From the NCBI GenBank assembly GCA_027487735.1, contig JAIYDA010000100.1, forward strand, positions 1 through 45,325: 45,325 bases of DNA, in the 5' to 3' direction. A model generated the notes under the pieces. It was not told where the DNA came from. It ran no database searches and saw only the letters and a program-made list of their open reading frames with translations. How positions within the stretch are numbered: the first letter of the stretch is position 1; each line of letters starts with the position of its first letter. The DNA comes from Planctomycetaceae bacterium (GTDB lineage: Bacteria; Planctomycetota; Phycisphaerae; Phycisphaerales; UBA1924). The translations under genes were made by a program, and so were the position numbers. This document shows positions 8,380 to 16,690 of this stretch, piece by piece.

Positions 8380-9627
8380 ATGAGGATCATCTCGGGCGAG
8401 TTTCGTCGCCGCAATCTGCACACGCCCCCCGACGCATCGACCACCAGGCCTATCCCCGATCGCGTCAAGGAGTCGGTCTTCGCCATCCTCCGCGGGCACA
8501 CCGAGGGCGCAACCGTGCTCGACGCCTTCGCGGGCTGCGGCGCGATCGGTCTGGAGGCTCTCAGCCGTGGCGCATCGCACTGCGTCTTCGTCGAGATGGA
8601 CAAAAAAGCCGTCGAGCTCATTCGCAATAACATCGAGATGCTGGGGTGCACCGACCGCTGCACCGTGGTGCAGGGCGACGCGCTGGGCGCCAGCACGCTC
8701 GCGCGCGTGCCCCGCCCACTCAAGCTCGCCTTCTTCGATCCGCCCTACCCCGTGGTGCAAGACCAGTTGGGATATGCCCGCACAATCGCGCAGCTGGGCA
8801 GTGTGATCAAGCTGCTCGCGCCCGATGGCTACGCGGTGCTCCGCACGCCCTGGCCCCTGGAGATTCCGCAAGAGCACGCCCCCGAAGAAGCTCTGGCGCA
8901 GAGCCACAAGCCCAAGAGCCCGCGCGCCGCGGAGCGCGAGGCCCTGCGGCGTGAGCTGCGCGCGAGCAAAGCCGCCGAGGGCGCTGCTGCTCTCGAGCGC
9001 GTTGGTGGCGGCGCGGGCAAGACCGCTCCCAAGGCCCTGCCCATCGACAAGCCCAACGACAAGCCCACGGATGCGCCCAGTGCCAAGCCTTCCAGCAAGC
9101 CCCCGCGCCGCCCCGACCGCGACGACGCTGCGGAGCCAGACGAAACACAACAGGGCACGCCCCTCGCCGAGCTGCTGGGCAAAGCCCTCGGTCGCCGTAA
9201 CCCGCTGCTGCCCGAAGACGACGGCATGAGCGACATCAACACCGACGACTTTGCCGCCCAGCTCGACGAGCTCTCGACCAAGCGCCAGCGCGAGGCCTGG
9301 CTCAAGAAGCAACTGGGCGACGACGCGGAGTTCGTCGAAGACGACGACGACTTCATCGATGATGACGAGGCGGACGAGGTCGAGGCCTTCGACGACAACG
9401 CCCCCGACATCATCGACGACGACGAGGCAGAAGTCGTCGAGCACGAGCTGACCGAAGAAGAGCTGCAAGCCGAGCTCGCGGGCATTGGCGAGCCCACCGA
9501 CACGCCCCCGCAAGCACCCAGGCCCCTGCGACCGGACCTCACGATTCCAGGTGCCCTCGGGCCCGAGACGCACATCTATGGCACCATGGCGGTGCATCTC
9601 TACATGCGAGATCCGAATGCCAAGTGA
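8380..9627 (+). CDS. rsmD: RsmD-type 16S rRNA (guanine-N2) methyltransferase with a large acidic insert
   Basis: 415 aa against about 190 for ordinary RsmD. Residues 1-160 are a normal Rossmann methyltransferase: MRIISGEFRRR, the SAM loop VLDAFAGCGAIGLEALSRGA, and the catalytic FFDPPYP. The last 25 residues (GPETHIYGTMAVHLYMR) look like the C-terminal hairpin of RsmD, where E. coli has KVAGQVAYRLYQRE. Between them, about residues 162-390, is a low-complexity insert: first Lys/Ala/Pro-rich, then very Asp/Glu-rich (runs such as EDDDDFIDDDEADEVE). The reading frame is open throughout. The expected activity is N2-methylation of G966 in 16S rRNA. ATG at 8380 is preferred because the family starts exactly there. 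Confidence 0.85.
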   Translation: MRIISGEFRRRNLHTPPDASTTRPIPDRVKESVFAILRGHTEGATVLDAFAGCGAIGLEALSRGASHCVFVEMDKKAVELIRNNIEMLGCTDRCTVVQGDALGASTLARVPRPLKLAFFDPPYPVVQDQLGYARTIAQLGSVIKLLAPDGYAVLRTPWPLEIPQEHAPEEALAQSHKPKSPRAAEREALRRELRASKAAEGAAALERVGGGAGKTAPKALPIDKPNDKPTDAPSAKPSSKPPRRPDRDDAAEPDETQQGTPLAELLGKALGRRNPLLPEDDGMSDINTDDFAAQLDELSTKRQREAWLKKQLGDDAEFVEDDDDFIDDDEADEVEAFDDNAPDIIDDDEAEVVEHELTEEELQAELAGIGEPTDTPPQAPRPLRPDLTIPGALGPETHIYGTMAVHLYMRDPNAK

Positions 9628-9702
9628 ACGAGCCAACTCGCTGAAATCAGCTCGCTGAAGCAGCCCCCCGCCCGCAGCCAGTTCGCAGTTTCAGGCACAC
9701 CC

Positions 9703-12700
9703 GTGCGTCCCACCCACCCCTCTCCCATCGCGCAAGCAGGCCTCAGCCACGTGCAGCTCGCCGCCGTGCAGCACGATGCCGGGCCCCTGGTCGTGCTCGC
9801 GGGCCCGGGCACGGGGAAGACACGCGTCATCACGCACCGCGTGGCGCACGCCCTGCTCGCGCGAGGCGTGCAGCCCGAGCACGTGCTCGCCTGCACCTTC
9901 ACCGTTGCTGCCGCGCGAGAGCTGCGCGAGCGCCTCGTGCCGCTGGTTGGCGCAGGCAGCGCAGCCCGGGTGCGCGCCAACACACTGCATGCCTTCGGTG
10001 CGCGCCTCGTCTCGCGCTTTCGAGGCCCGCTGGGGCTGCCCGCACGCACCACGCTGCTCGATCGCGTGGGGCAGCGTCGCCTGCTTGCCGAAGTGGTGGT
10101 GCGCGATGGCCTGTTCGACGCAGCCCTCGAACTGAGCCTCCGCCATCGCCCGCCCACCAGCAACGAATCCAACAGCGACGCTCCCCCAAGCGAAGCCGAC
10201 GAGCAAGCCCCGCCCCCCAGCGCCTCGCGCGGCATCGAGGGCCTCGATGCCCTGCTCGAACGCATCGAGAAAGCAACCGAAGCCATCGCCAACGCGGGCC
10301 TGCTCCCCAGCGAGGCACTCGCGCACGCCCAGCGCCACGTGCAGCGTGTGCAGGCAGCCCAGCCAGCTTCCGACGCAGCCATCCTGCAAGCCCAGGACGC
10401 GCTGCTGCTTGCCCGAACCAACGACGCCTTCTGCCGCGAGCGCTGGTCGCGCGGCCTGCTCACATTCGCCGATTTTCAGCTGCTCCCGATCCTCGGGTTG
10501 GAAAAACTGCCCTATGTCGCGTCGCTCACGCGGGCCGACGTGCGCTGCATCGTCGTCGACGAGTTTCAAGACTGCAACCCCGCGCAGGTGCGCCTGCTCT
10601 CGCTGCTTGCTGGGCCCGCGGCCAGGACGCCCGACATCTGCGTCGTGGGCGACGACGACCAGGGCATCTACGCCTTCCGCGGCGCGAGCGACAGAGCCTT
10701 CGACCTCTTCGAGAAGCTCTATCCAGCACCGAAGGTGCTCACGCTTGCCGACAACCATCGCAGCACCGACGCGATCGTGCAGGTTGCCAACCACACCATC
10801 TCCCTCGCCTCGCACCGCTTTCGCCCAGACAAATCCATCCGCTCCGCCCGTGGCACGCCCGCAGGCCTACCCGAGCGCGTCGAGCTGCTCACATACGAAG
10901 GCCAGGCAGGCTTCGTCGCGGCTGCTGCTGCCCAGGCGGTGCTCGAGCGTGACCGCGCCCGCACAATGGGCACGCCCCTGCTCGATGAGTTTGCGATCAT
11001 CACAAAGACCAACCGCGAGGCGATGGACATCGCTTCGCTGCTGCGTGCCCACAACGTGCCGCACATCGAGCCCGCGCCGCCCCCGCCCCTCAGCCACCCC
11101 GCTGCCCAAGCGACGCTCGCCTGGGCCCGATTTCTGCTCAGCGACCTCGACGCCGCGAGCGCCCTCGACGTTCTTCGCAGCCCGCCCTGGAGCCTGCCCG
11201 CGACCGTCGCTGCCGCGCTTTTCTCGCTCCACCGCGAGCTGGATGCCGCCCACGCCCGGGCCTTGCAAGCGGGCGAAGCACGCACGCGCATGCGCCCGAG
11301 GTTTGTGAGCGCGTTGCGCACACTCTGCGAGCCGCGCGACGAGCACGACGCAAGCCCGCTGTGGAGCGATGGACTGCTGCGCGCCCTGGACGAAGCGGGC
11401 CTGAGCGAGAGCGAGCTGCGGGCCACGCTCGCGAGCGTGCTGCAACTGCGCGACTCGCTGCGAGCCACCGCCCTCAGCAGCCCCGCAAGCGAAGCGCTCG
11501 GCGCGATCATCCAAGCCGTTGATCCCATTCATGCTGGCTTGCCCGATGGGCGCGAGCAAGCGGCCCGCGTGCGCGCCGTCGTCAGTCTGCTGTCGGTCGC
11601 ACGCGCCAAGCAGCCCCGCCTGCCAGCGCCGGGCACGCTCGCAACCTTCCTTGCCTATCTCGATGAACTGCTCGCCCTCGACAGCGACCTGCGCGACCTT
11701 CGCGCCACGCAGCTTGATGACGACGCGCCCGAGGAGTTCGCGGGCACAGGCATCGACGTGCCCGATGCGAGCGATCCGCAACCCGCGAGCGCCCAGCCTT
11801 CGCGAGCGGCTGAGGGCCGCGTCTCTATCCTTACGGCTCACGCCAGCAAAGGGCTGGAGTTCGGCACCGTGGTGGTGCCTCGCGTCACGCCCCAGCATGG
11901 CTACGGCGCAACGCGCGCTCGCAGCGACGATGAAGCACTGCCCGATGGCCTGCTGCCCTTTGGCGAGGACGTGCCCGTCGACGCCGACGAAGCCGCGAAG
12001 CGCGCGGCGGATGAATCGCGACGGCTGTTCTACGTCGCGTGCACGCGCGCGAAGCATCGCCTCGTGCTGCTGGGCCCAAAGCTCAAGGGCAAGAGCAAGT
12101 CGCAGAACCACTTCTTTCAAGAGCTCTCCAACGCGAGCGCAAGCCTGCCCATCATCGTCGCGCAGGCCCCGCTCGGGCTCGCGGGCGATGGCGAGCAGCA
12201 GCCCGTGACGGCAGCCGCGCTTGCAGCCGCGGGCCTCACACCCAGCAATGCCCCGCAGCGCAAGCAAGGCATGATGCAAACGGTGCGTGCCCAGCTTGCG
12301 CGGGCGCTCGATGCGTTGCTGGGCACGGGCAGCGACACGGGCGAAGCGCCCGAGCTGCTCGTGGCTCGTGCGCGGGCGCTCGCAAGCCCCGACCCGCTCG
12401 CCGCCGCACGCGCCCTGGGCGCGGGGCACGAGAAGTTCGTGCAGTCGATGCAGGACATGGTGGGGCAGGCAGCGCAGCCCGCGGGCATCGCCATGCAGAT
12501 GCCGCGCATGCCGCTGCACCTGAGCTATTCATCGCTGGAGATGTACGCCGATTGCCCGCGCTGCTGGTATGTCAAGCACGTGATGCGCCTGCCCGATGCC
12601 GAGACGCAGGAGCGCACCGTGGGCAACGCGACGCACGCCGCCTTGGAGGCGTTCTATCGCGAGTGGCAAACCGCGGATAGCGAAGGGGCGCCGCTACCGG

Positions 12701-13287
12701 GCCTTGCGCGACTGCTCGCGCTCGGAGCCCAAGCGTGGAAGCAGCAAGCAACCAGCAGCAGCGAGGGCGAGGCTGGCACCGCGGACCTCGCGCAGATTCG
12801 CGCGCTGCTCACCAACGCCCACAGCAAGCTGCACAGCGAGCGCGACCACGTGCTCGAAGTCGAGCAGCACAACCACTTCGCCTTCGAGGTCGATGGCATC
12901 GCGCACTCCTTCGATGCGAAGATCGACCGCGTCGATCAGTTGCCCTCGGGCGGACTGCGCGTCATCGACTACAAGACGGGCCACCCAAGGAAGACCCTCC
13001 TCACGCCCGAGCCCACCGACATGCAGCTTGCCATCTATGCGATGGCCTTGCTCGCGGCGGACCCGAAACTGGCACTCGACACCTGCGTCGGTGAGTACTG
13101 GCTCCTCCGCACGGGCCAGCGCGGCACGATTCGCTTTTCCGACTTTGACCTCGCGGGCGTGCGCGAGGAAATGGCCGGGATGGTGCGGCAGATCGCGCGA
13201 GGGGAGTTTGGGGCCAAAGAGGGCTGCGAGCGAGGCCTCTGCGCATTCGTGCCCGATGGTGTCTTTCAGGTTCGCAGGCCTCAATAA
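9703..13287 (+). CDS. UvrD/Rep-like helicase fused to a C-terminal PD-(D/E)XK nuclease
   Basis: 1194 aa from GTG at 9703. Helicase SF1 motifs in order: Q motif (LSHVQLAAVQHDAGPLVVLAG), Walker A GPGTGKT (34-40), motif Ia, DEFQD (286-290), GDDDQGIYAFRGAS, LADNHRSTDAIV, HASKGLEFGTVVVPR, and RLFYVACTRAKHRLVLLG. From about residue 940 a RecB/AddB-type nuclease follows: LSYSSLEMYADCPRCWY, DAKIDRVD, then IDYKTG (D1089, K1091) and QLAIYAMAL. Cysteines 951 and 954 before the nuclease core and 1175 and 1180 after it resemble an iron-sulfur staple. Likely role: double-strand-break processing or repair. It lies 75 nt after rsmD and 80 nt before the M16-like gene, on the same strand. Confidence 0.9.
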   Translation: MRPTHPSPIAQAGLSHVQLAAVQHDAGPLVVLAGPGTGKTRVITHRVAHALLARGVQPEHVLACTFTVAAARELRERLVPLVGAGSAARVRANTLHAFGARLVSRFRGPLGLPARTTLLDRVGQRRLLAEVVVRDGLFDAALELSLRHRPPTSNESNSDAPPSEADEQAPPPSASRGIEGLDALLERIEKATEAIANAGLLPSEALAHAQRHVQRVQAAQPASDAAILQAQDALLLARTNDAFCRERWSRGLLTFADFQLLPILGLEKLPYVASLTRADVRCIVVDEFQDCNPAQVRLLSLLAGPAARTPDICVVGDDDQGIYAFRGASDRAFDLFEKLYPAPKVLTLADNHRSTDAIVQVANHTISLASHRFRPDKSIRSARGTPAGLPERVELLTYEGQAGFVAAAAAQAVLERDRARTMGTPLLDEFAIITKTNREAMDIASLLRAHNVPHIEPAPPPPLSHPAAQATLAWARFLLSDLDAASALDVLRSPPWSLPATVAAALFSLHRELDAAHARALQAGEARTRMRPRFVSALRTLCEPRDEHDASPLWSDGLLRALDEAGLSESELRATLASVLQLRDSLRATALSSPASEALGAIIQAVDPIHAGLPDGREQAARVRAVVSLLSVARAKQPRLPAPGTLATFLAYLDELLALDSDLRDLRATQLDDDAPEEFAGTGIDVPDASDPQPASAQPSRAAEGRVSILTAHASKGLEFGTVVVPRVTPQHGYGATRARSDDEALPDGLLPFGEDVPVDADEAAKRAADESRRLFYVACTRAKHRLVLLGPKLKGKSKSQNHFFQELSNASASLPIIVAQAPLGLAGDGEQQPVTAAALAAAGLTPSNAPQRKQGMMQTVRAQLARALDALLGTGSDTGEAPELLVARARALASPDPLAAARALGAGHEKFVQSMQDMVGQAAQPAGIAMQMPRMPLHLSYSSLEMYADCPRCWYVKHVMRLPDAETQERTVGNATHAALEAFYREWQTADSEGAPLPGLARLLALGAQAWKQQATSSSEGEAGTADLAQIRALLTNAHSKLHSERDHVLEVEQHNHFAFEVDGIAHSFDAKIDRVDQLPSGGLRVIDYKTGHPRKTLLTPEPTDMQLAIYAMALLAADPKLALDTCVGEYWLLRTGQRGTIRFSDFDLAGVREEMAGMVRQIARGEFGAKEGCERGLCAFVPDGVFQVRRPQ

Positions 13288-13367
13288 TCCCGGCTCGCCG
13301 ATGCGCGAAACTTGCGGGGCGGAGCTTGCGGGGCAAAGGGGCAACCAAAGGGTGACGGCACGACGCT

Positions 13368-15014
13368 ATGAACAAACTCTCTCTGCGAATGCGTGTGGGC
13401 AAGCCAAGTGGCGGAGGTGGTTATGCCATCGCGATGGCGGTGGCGGCCTGGGCGGGCATGGCGAGTAGCGTGCTGGCGCAGATCGCGCCGCCACCACCCG
13501 TGGAGTTTGACCCTGCCCGCCTGCCCGCAGAGATGCAGCTCACAGCGGTGGGCAGCGAGATGGTGCACGCGGAAGCAGCGACGCCGCGCGTGACAAGGAC
13601 CGATCCGCTCGCCGAGCCCCTTGCTTTGGAGATGCCAGGCGATGGAGAGATCATCGAAGAGACCATCGACGAAGCGACGGGCGTGTGGAGCGCGTGGCTG
13701 AGCAACGGCGTGCGCTTGCACGTCCGCTCCACGCCCGTGCCACCGGGCGTGCCATCACGCGATGCGCAAGTCACGATGCGCATCACGCTCCTTGGGGGCG
13801 AAGTGCTGGAAGATGCGAGCACACGCGGGCTCACGGCAGTAGTGGGGGCGATGCTCGCGAGGCCCACCCCCGAGGCATTTCGCGGTGGTGAGGCAGAGCG
13901 GGCGCTGCGAGAGCGCTCCGTGGTGTGGCGCTCGGGCAGCGACAAGGACCTGCTGTTTGTCCAAGCGAGCGTGCCGCGGAAATACTTGGGCTGGACGATG
14001 CAGTTCTCGCACCTCGCGCTCGCGCAGGCGCAGTTTCGCGAGCGCGAGTTCGTTGCGTGGCAGCGCGAGGCATTTACGAGCGCCCAGGTGCGCTCGCGCG
14101 CGACGTGGACGAGCGTCTACGAGCTCGCAAATGCCGCGATGCTCGGGGACGATGTGCGCTGGCAACCGCCAAGCCTCGCCGCAATTGAGAGCTTGAGCGC
14201 GACACGAGCGAGTGCATGGCTAAAGCAAGCCGCAACGACCTGGCCCGCCGAGATCGCGATCGTGGGCCCTGTGCAGGTCGAGCAGGTGCGCAGCGACATC
14301 CGCCGCTGGCTCGCGTCGCTGCCCAAGCGCGAGCGCGTGGGGACCGACACCTGGGCGGCGCAGCGCGCAGCAAAGAAAGCTCCGCTGCCCTTGGTCCGGC
14401 GCGACGAGGTCTTGGCGAGCATCGAGCGTGCGTCGATCGTGCTCGGCGCACCCGCGCCAGACGAGCGAGAAGTGGAGAAGGTCCAAGCCTTGCAAATCGC
14501 GGCAGAACTGCTCGAGGCGAGGCTGCGCCGAGCGATCCCGACAGATGCTGCGAAGCTTCGCCAGAGCGAACTGCTCAACTGCGTGGTCACGATGGCTCCC
14601 GGTGCCGCGCTCCCCGGCACGGGCTGGTTCTCCGTCGCGCTGCATGCGCGGACGGCAGACCTCGGCCCCGCGCTGGCAGTGGCAGCGCCGATTCTCGACG
14701 AGTTTGCAACAAGCGGGCCCGACGAAAGCGAGTTCACGCAAGCGCGCGATCGCATGGTGAAGGAGCTGCGAGCCCGCTGGCAAGGTCAAGAGGTGTGGGT
14801 GCAAGCACTCGCAACGAGCACCTATGCTGGGCTCAACCTTGCGGAGTTTGCGAGGCTCCCCGACACGATCGCGGCCCTGACGAGGGAGCGGGTTCACCTG
14901 TCATTTCGCGAGGTGTGGGCCAGTCCGGCACCGATTCGCGTAGAGATACTCCCGAAAATCGGACAACGCCCCGGTATTCTGAGACGAATGGGTGAACCGA
15001 CGAATCGGCAATAG
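13368..15014 (+). CDS. Secreted M16-like (zinc-peptidase fold) protein, apparently non-catalytic
   Basis: 548 aa. A positively charged start and a hydrophobic segment at about residues 19-37, ending SSVLAQ, suggest a signal peptide or membrane anchor. The body resembles M16/processing-peptidase halves: WLSNGVRLHVRSTPVPPG, a GGEVLEDASTRGLTAVVGAML helix, and PAEIAIVGPVQVEQVRSDIRRWLASLP, equivalent to the usual 'VGD...L..yLG.LP' block. No HxxEH or HxxEHxxF zinc motif is present anywhere, so it corresponds to an inactive partner or second-domain type. No catalytic partner is adjacent. Function unknown; the envelope location is an inference. Confidence 0.65.
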   Translation: MNKLSLRMRVGKPSGGGGYAIAMAVAAWAGMASSVLAQIAPPPPVEFDPARLPAEMQLTAVGSEMVHAEAATPRVTRTDPLAEPLALEMPGDGEIIEETIDEATGVWSAWLSNGVRLHVRSTPVPPGVPSRDAQVTMRITLLGGEVLEDASTRGLTAVVGAMLARPTPEAFRGGEAERALRERSVVWRSGSDKDLLFVQASVPRKYLGWTMQFSHLALAQAQFREREFVAWQREAFTSAQVRSRATWTSVYELANAAMLGDDVRWQPPSLAAIESLSATRASAWLKQAATTWPAEIAIVGPVQVEQVRSDIRRWLASLPKRERVGTDTWAAQRAAKKAPLPLVRRDEVLASIERASIVLGAPAPDEREVEKVQALQIAAELLEARLRRAIPTDAAKLRQSELLNCVVTMAPGAALPGTGWFSVALHARTADLGPALAVAAPILDEFATSGPDESEFTQARDRMVKELRARWQGQEVWVQALATSTYAGLNLAEFARLPDTIAALTRERVHLSFREVWASPAPIRVEILPKIGQRPGILRRMGEPTNRQ

Positions 15015-15111
15015 CTGTGAATTCGACCGAGAAACGGCGGTCTGTGCCAGCAAATGTCAAGCTCGCGTTAAGAAATGGCCTTGATTGCGCGAGCATCCCG
15101 ATGTGTTTGCA

Positions 15112-15140
15112 AAACTTCATCTGTTTCTAACAAACTTCAT
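15112..15140. promoter_or_regulatory. Direct repeat AAACTTCAT x2 in the AT-richer pilin upstream region
   Basis: AAACTTCAT at 15112-15120 and again at 15132-15140, a 20-bp period (about two helical turns), within a locally AT-rich stretch between the M16-like and prepilin-like genes. A hairpin GCGGTCG/CGACCGC follows at 15174-15192. This suggests a promoter or operator region for the pilin gene, but I could not place convincing -35/-10 boxes. Confidence 0.35.
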
Positions 15141-15278
15141 TGAAAAGTGCGCCATCATTCGCTGCCTCGGGAAGCGGTCGGGCATCGACCGCCTCGGGCA
15201 CCTTGCATCGCACGGTCGGCGTCGAGCGCCGCTTGCGTTGTGGGGATTGGATAGTTCGCTTAGAAGGACCACCCACCC

Positions 15279-16394
15279 ATGGCCCGCATGTTCGCACCCT
15301 CATCGACCAAACCCCAGCAGGCTCGCGGCTTTACGCTCATCGAACTGCTCGTCGTCATCGCCATCATCGCCCTGCTCATCGGCATTCTGCTTCCCAGCCT
15401 CGGCGCTGCTCGCGAGAGCGGCCGCCAGCTCAAGTGCAGCGCCAACCAGCGCGGCGTGCTGCAGGGCATCCTGAGCTACGCCGTGACCTATCAGGACACG
15501 ATGCCCGCTTCGTACTACTACTCCAACACGACCACCGGCCTGTCGTACGACGCGGCTGATCAGTGCAACACCCCCCAGAACCCCCAGAACGGCTACGTGC
15601 ACTGGTCATACTTCCTGTTCAACGATGGCAACGTGCCCGAGGATGCGTTCACGTGCCCCAGCTTCTCGACCAATGGCGGCGTGGCCCGCACCAACCCCGG
15701 TGCCGACAGCCGCGACTGGGACCTCGGTCAGCAGAACGACCTGGGCAGCGAGACGCCCAGCGACCTGCCCCGCGACCGTCAGGTGAAGCGCATCGCCTTC
15801 ACGCTGAACGAGGCGATCGTGCCCCGCAACAAGTTCGCGGCCTGCGCAAACTACGCCCGCCGCAATCGTTACGTCCGCCTCGCCGAGGTTGACGCCGAGA
15901 GCAAGGGTGGCAGCAAGACGATCCTGGCGGCCGAGTGGGCCATCAGCCGCAACAACGCGGCGATCAGCAACGCGGCCTCGCTTGGCAGCGGCAGCAACCC
16001 CAGCGGCTTCGTGATCAAGAGCCACCGCCCCGTGACCCCCATCGTGGGTCTGAGCGCTGGTATCGACATCCTCGAAGAGGCCCCGCTGGGCAACATCGCT
16101 CGCTACGCCTACTTCAGCGACGAGCAGGTGAACGCCAACTGGAAGCAGTCGATGGGCAAGTTCACGAACAACTGCCAGAACACGCTCGACAGCGGTGCGT
16201 TCTCGGCCAGCGTTGTCGGTCGCCACCACAAGGGTCAGGATGACTTCGGTGGTTCGGGCAACTTCGGCTTTATGGACGGTCACGTCGAGAACAGCACGAT
16301 CGCGAAGACCATGACGCAGCGCCTCTGGGGCGAGCGCGTCTGGAGCGTGACGGGCGACAACCGCATCCGCCAGCCCAACCCCAGCACGCCATAA
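15279..16394 (+). CDS. Type II secretion / type IV pilin-like protein with prepilin cleavage signal
   Basis: 371 aa. The N-terminus carries a prepilin peptidase site, [20 protein letters not shown], with the +5 Glu, then a hydrophobic helix. Planctomycetes encode many such proteins, most with an H-x9-DG-type tail; here FGFMDGHVE is present at about residue 330. The globular part contains [13 protein letters not shown] and several Cys. GAAGGA lies about 12 nt upstream of the ATG. It is followed by a strong terminator at 16455, so probably monocistronic. Exported and assembled or surface-attached by a type II/IV-pilus-like machine; precise role unknown. Confidence 0.85.
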   Translation: MARMFAPSSTKPQQARGFTLIELLVVIAIIALLIGILLPSLGAARESGRQLKCSANQRGVLQGILSYAVTYQDTMPASYYYSNTTTGLSYDAADQCNTPQNPQNGYVHWSYFLFNDGNVPEDAFTCPSFSTNGGVARTNPGADSRDWDLGQQNDLGSETPSDLPRDRQVKRIAFTLNEAIVPRNKFAACANYARRNRYVRLAEVDAESKGGSKTILAAEWAISRNNAAISNAASLGSGSNPSGFVIKSHRPVTPIVGLSAGIDILEEAPLGNIARYAYFSDEQVNANWKQSMGKFTNNCQNTLDSGAFSASVVGRHHKGQDDFGGSGNFGFMDGHVENSTIAKTMTQRLWGERVWSVTGDNRIRQPNPSTP

Positions 16395-16454
16395 GCGTGC
16401 CTGACTCGGCCGCGTAGGCGACCTGTGAGCCCATCTTATTCACTCGATCCGAAA

Positions 16455-16485
16455 CGCCAGGGCTTGCCCCTGGCGTTTTCTTTTT
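16455..16485 (+). terminator. Rho-independent terminator of the prepilin-like gene
   Basis: Stem CGCCAGGG (16455-16462) pairs with CCCTGGCG (16468-16475) across a five-base loop and is followed by TTTTCTTTTT. It begins 60 nt after the prepilin stop. Confidence 0.92.
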
Positions 16486-16513
16486 GCTTTCAAGGAACAT
16501 CGTCTGACAACTG

Positions 16514-16566
16514 ATCTTTGCGCAATGTGAACATATATGAAGACCACACGCCCTTGGCGCAAAGAT
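16514..16566. promoter_or_regulatory. Perfect 10-bp inverted repeat upstream of the PBP-like dockerin gene
   Basis: ATCTTTGCGC (16514-16523) and its exact complement GCGCAAAGAT (16557-16566) flank a 33-nt AT-rich spacer containing AACATATATG. It sits between the pilin terminator and the start at 16691. The AT-rich centre and symmetric arms fit a regulator-binding site overlapping a promoter. No U-tract follows, so a terminator is unlikely. Confidence 0.45.
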
Positions 16567-16628
16567 TACTTCAATTGCGTCGAGCCCCGTAGAAGACTGC
16601 ACGCGAGCGATGCATACTTCCCCTGGAG

Positions 16629-16644
16629 GGGAGCGTGCGCTCCC
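16629..16644 (+). promoter_or_regulatory. 5' leader stem-loop before the PBP-like gene
   Basis: GGGAGC and GCTCCC pair across GTGC; the loop can shrink to TG with a seventh pair. The hairpin lies 46 nt upstream of the ATG at 16691, presumably within the mRNA leader. Confidence 0.45.
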
Positions 16645-16690
16645 TAGAGATGCCCTGATCGTAAACCCCTGTCCGCAAGAGAGATCACCC

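Noticed and set aside
8284-9636. N-terminal extension of the desulfurase-like gene up to 9636
   Set aside because: The family start MRRIYLDNAAT is at 8283; the extension is antisense to rsmD, including its acidic repeat.
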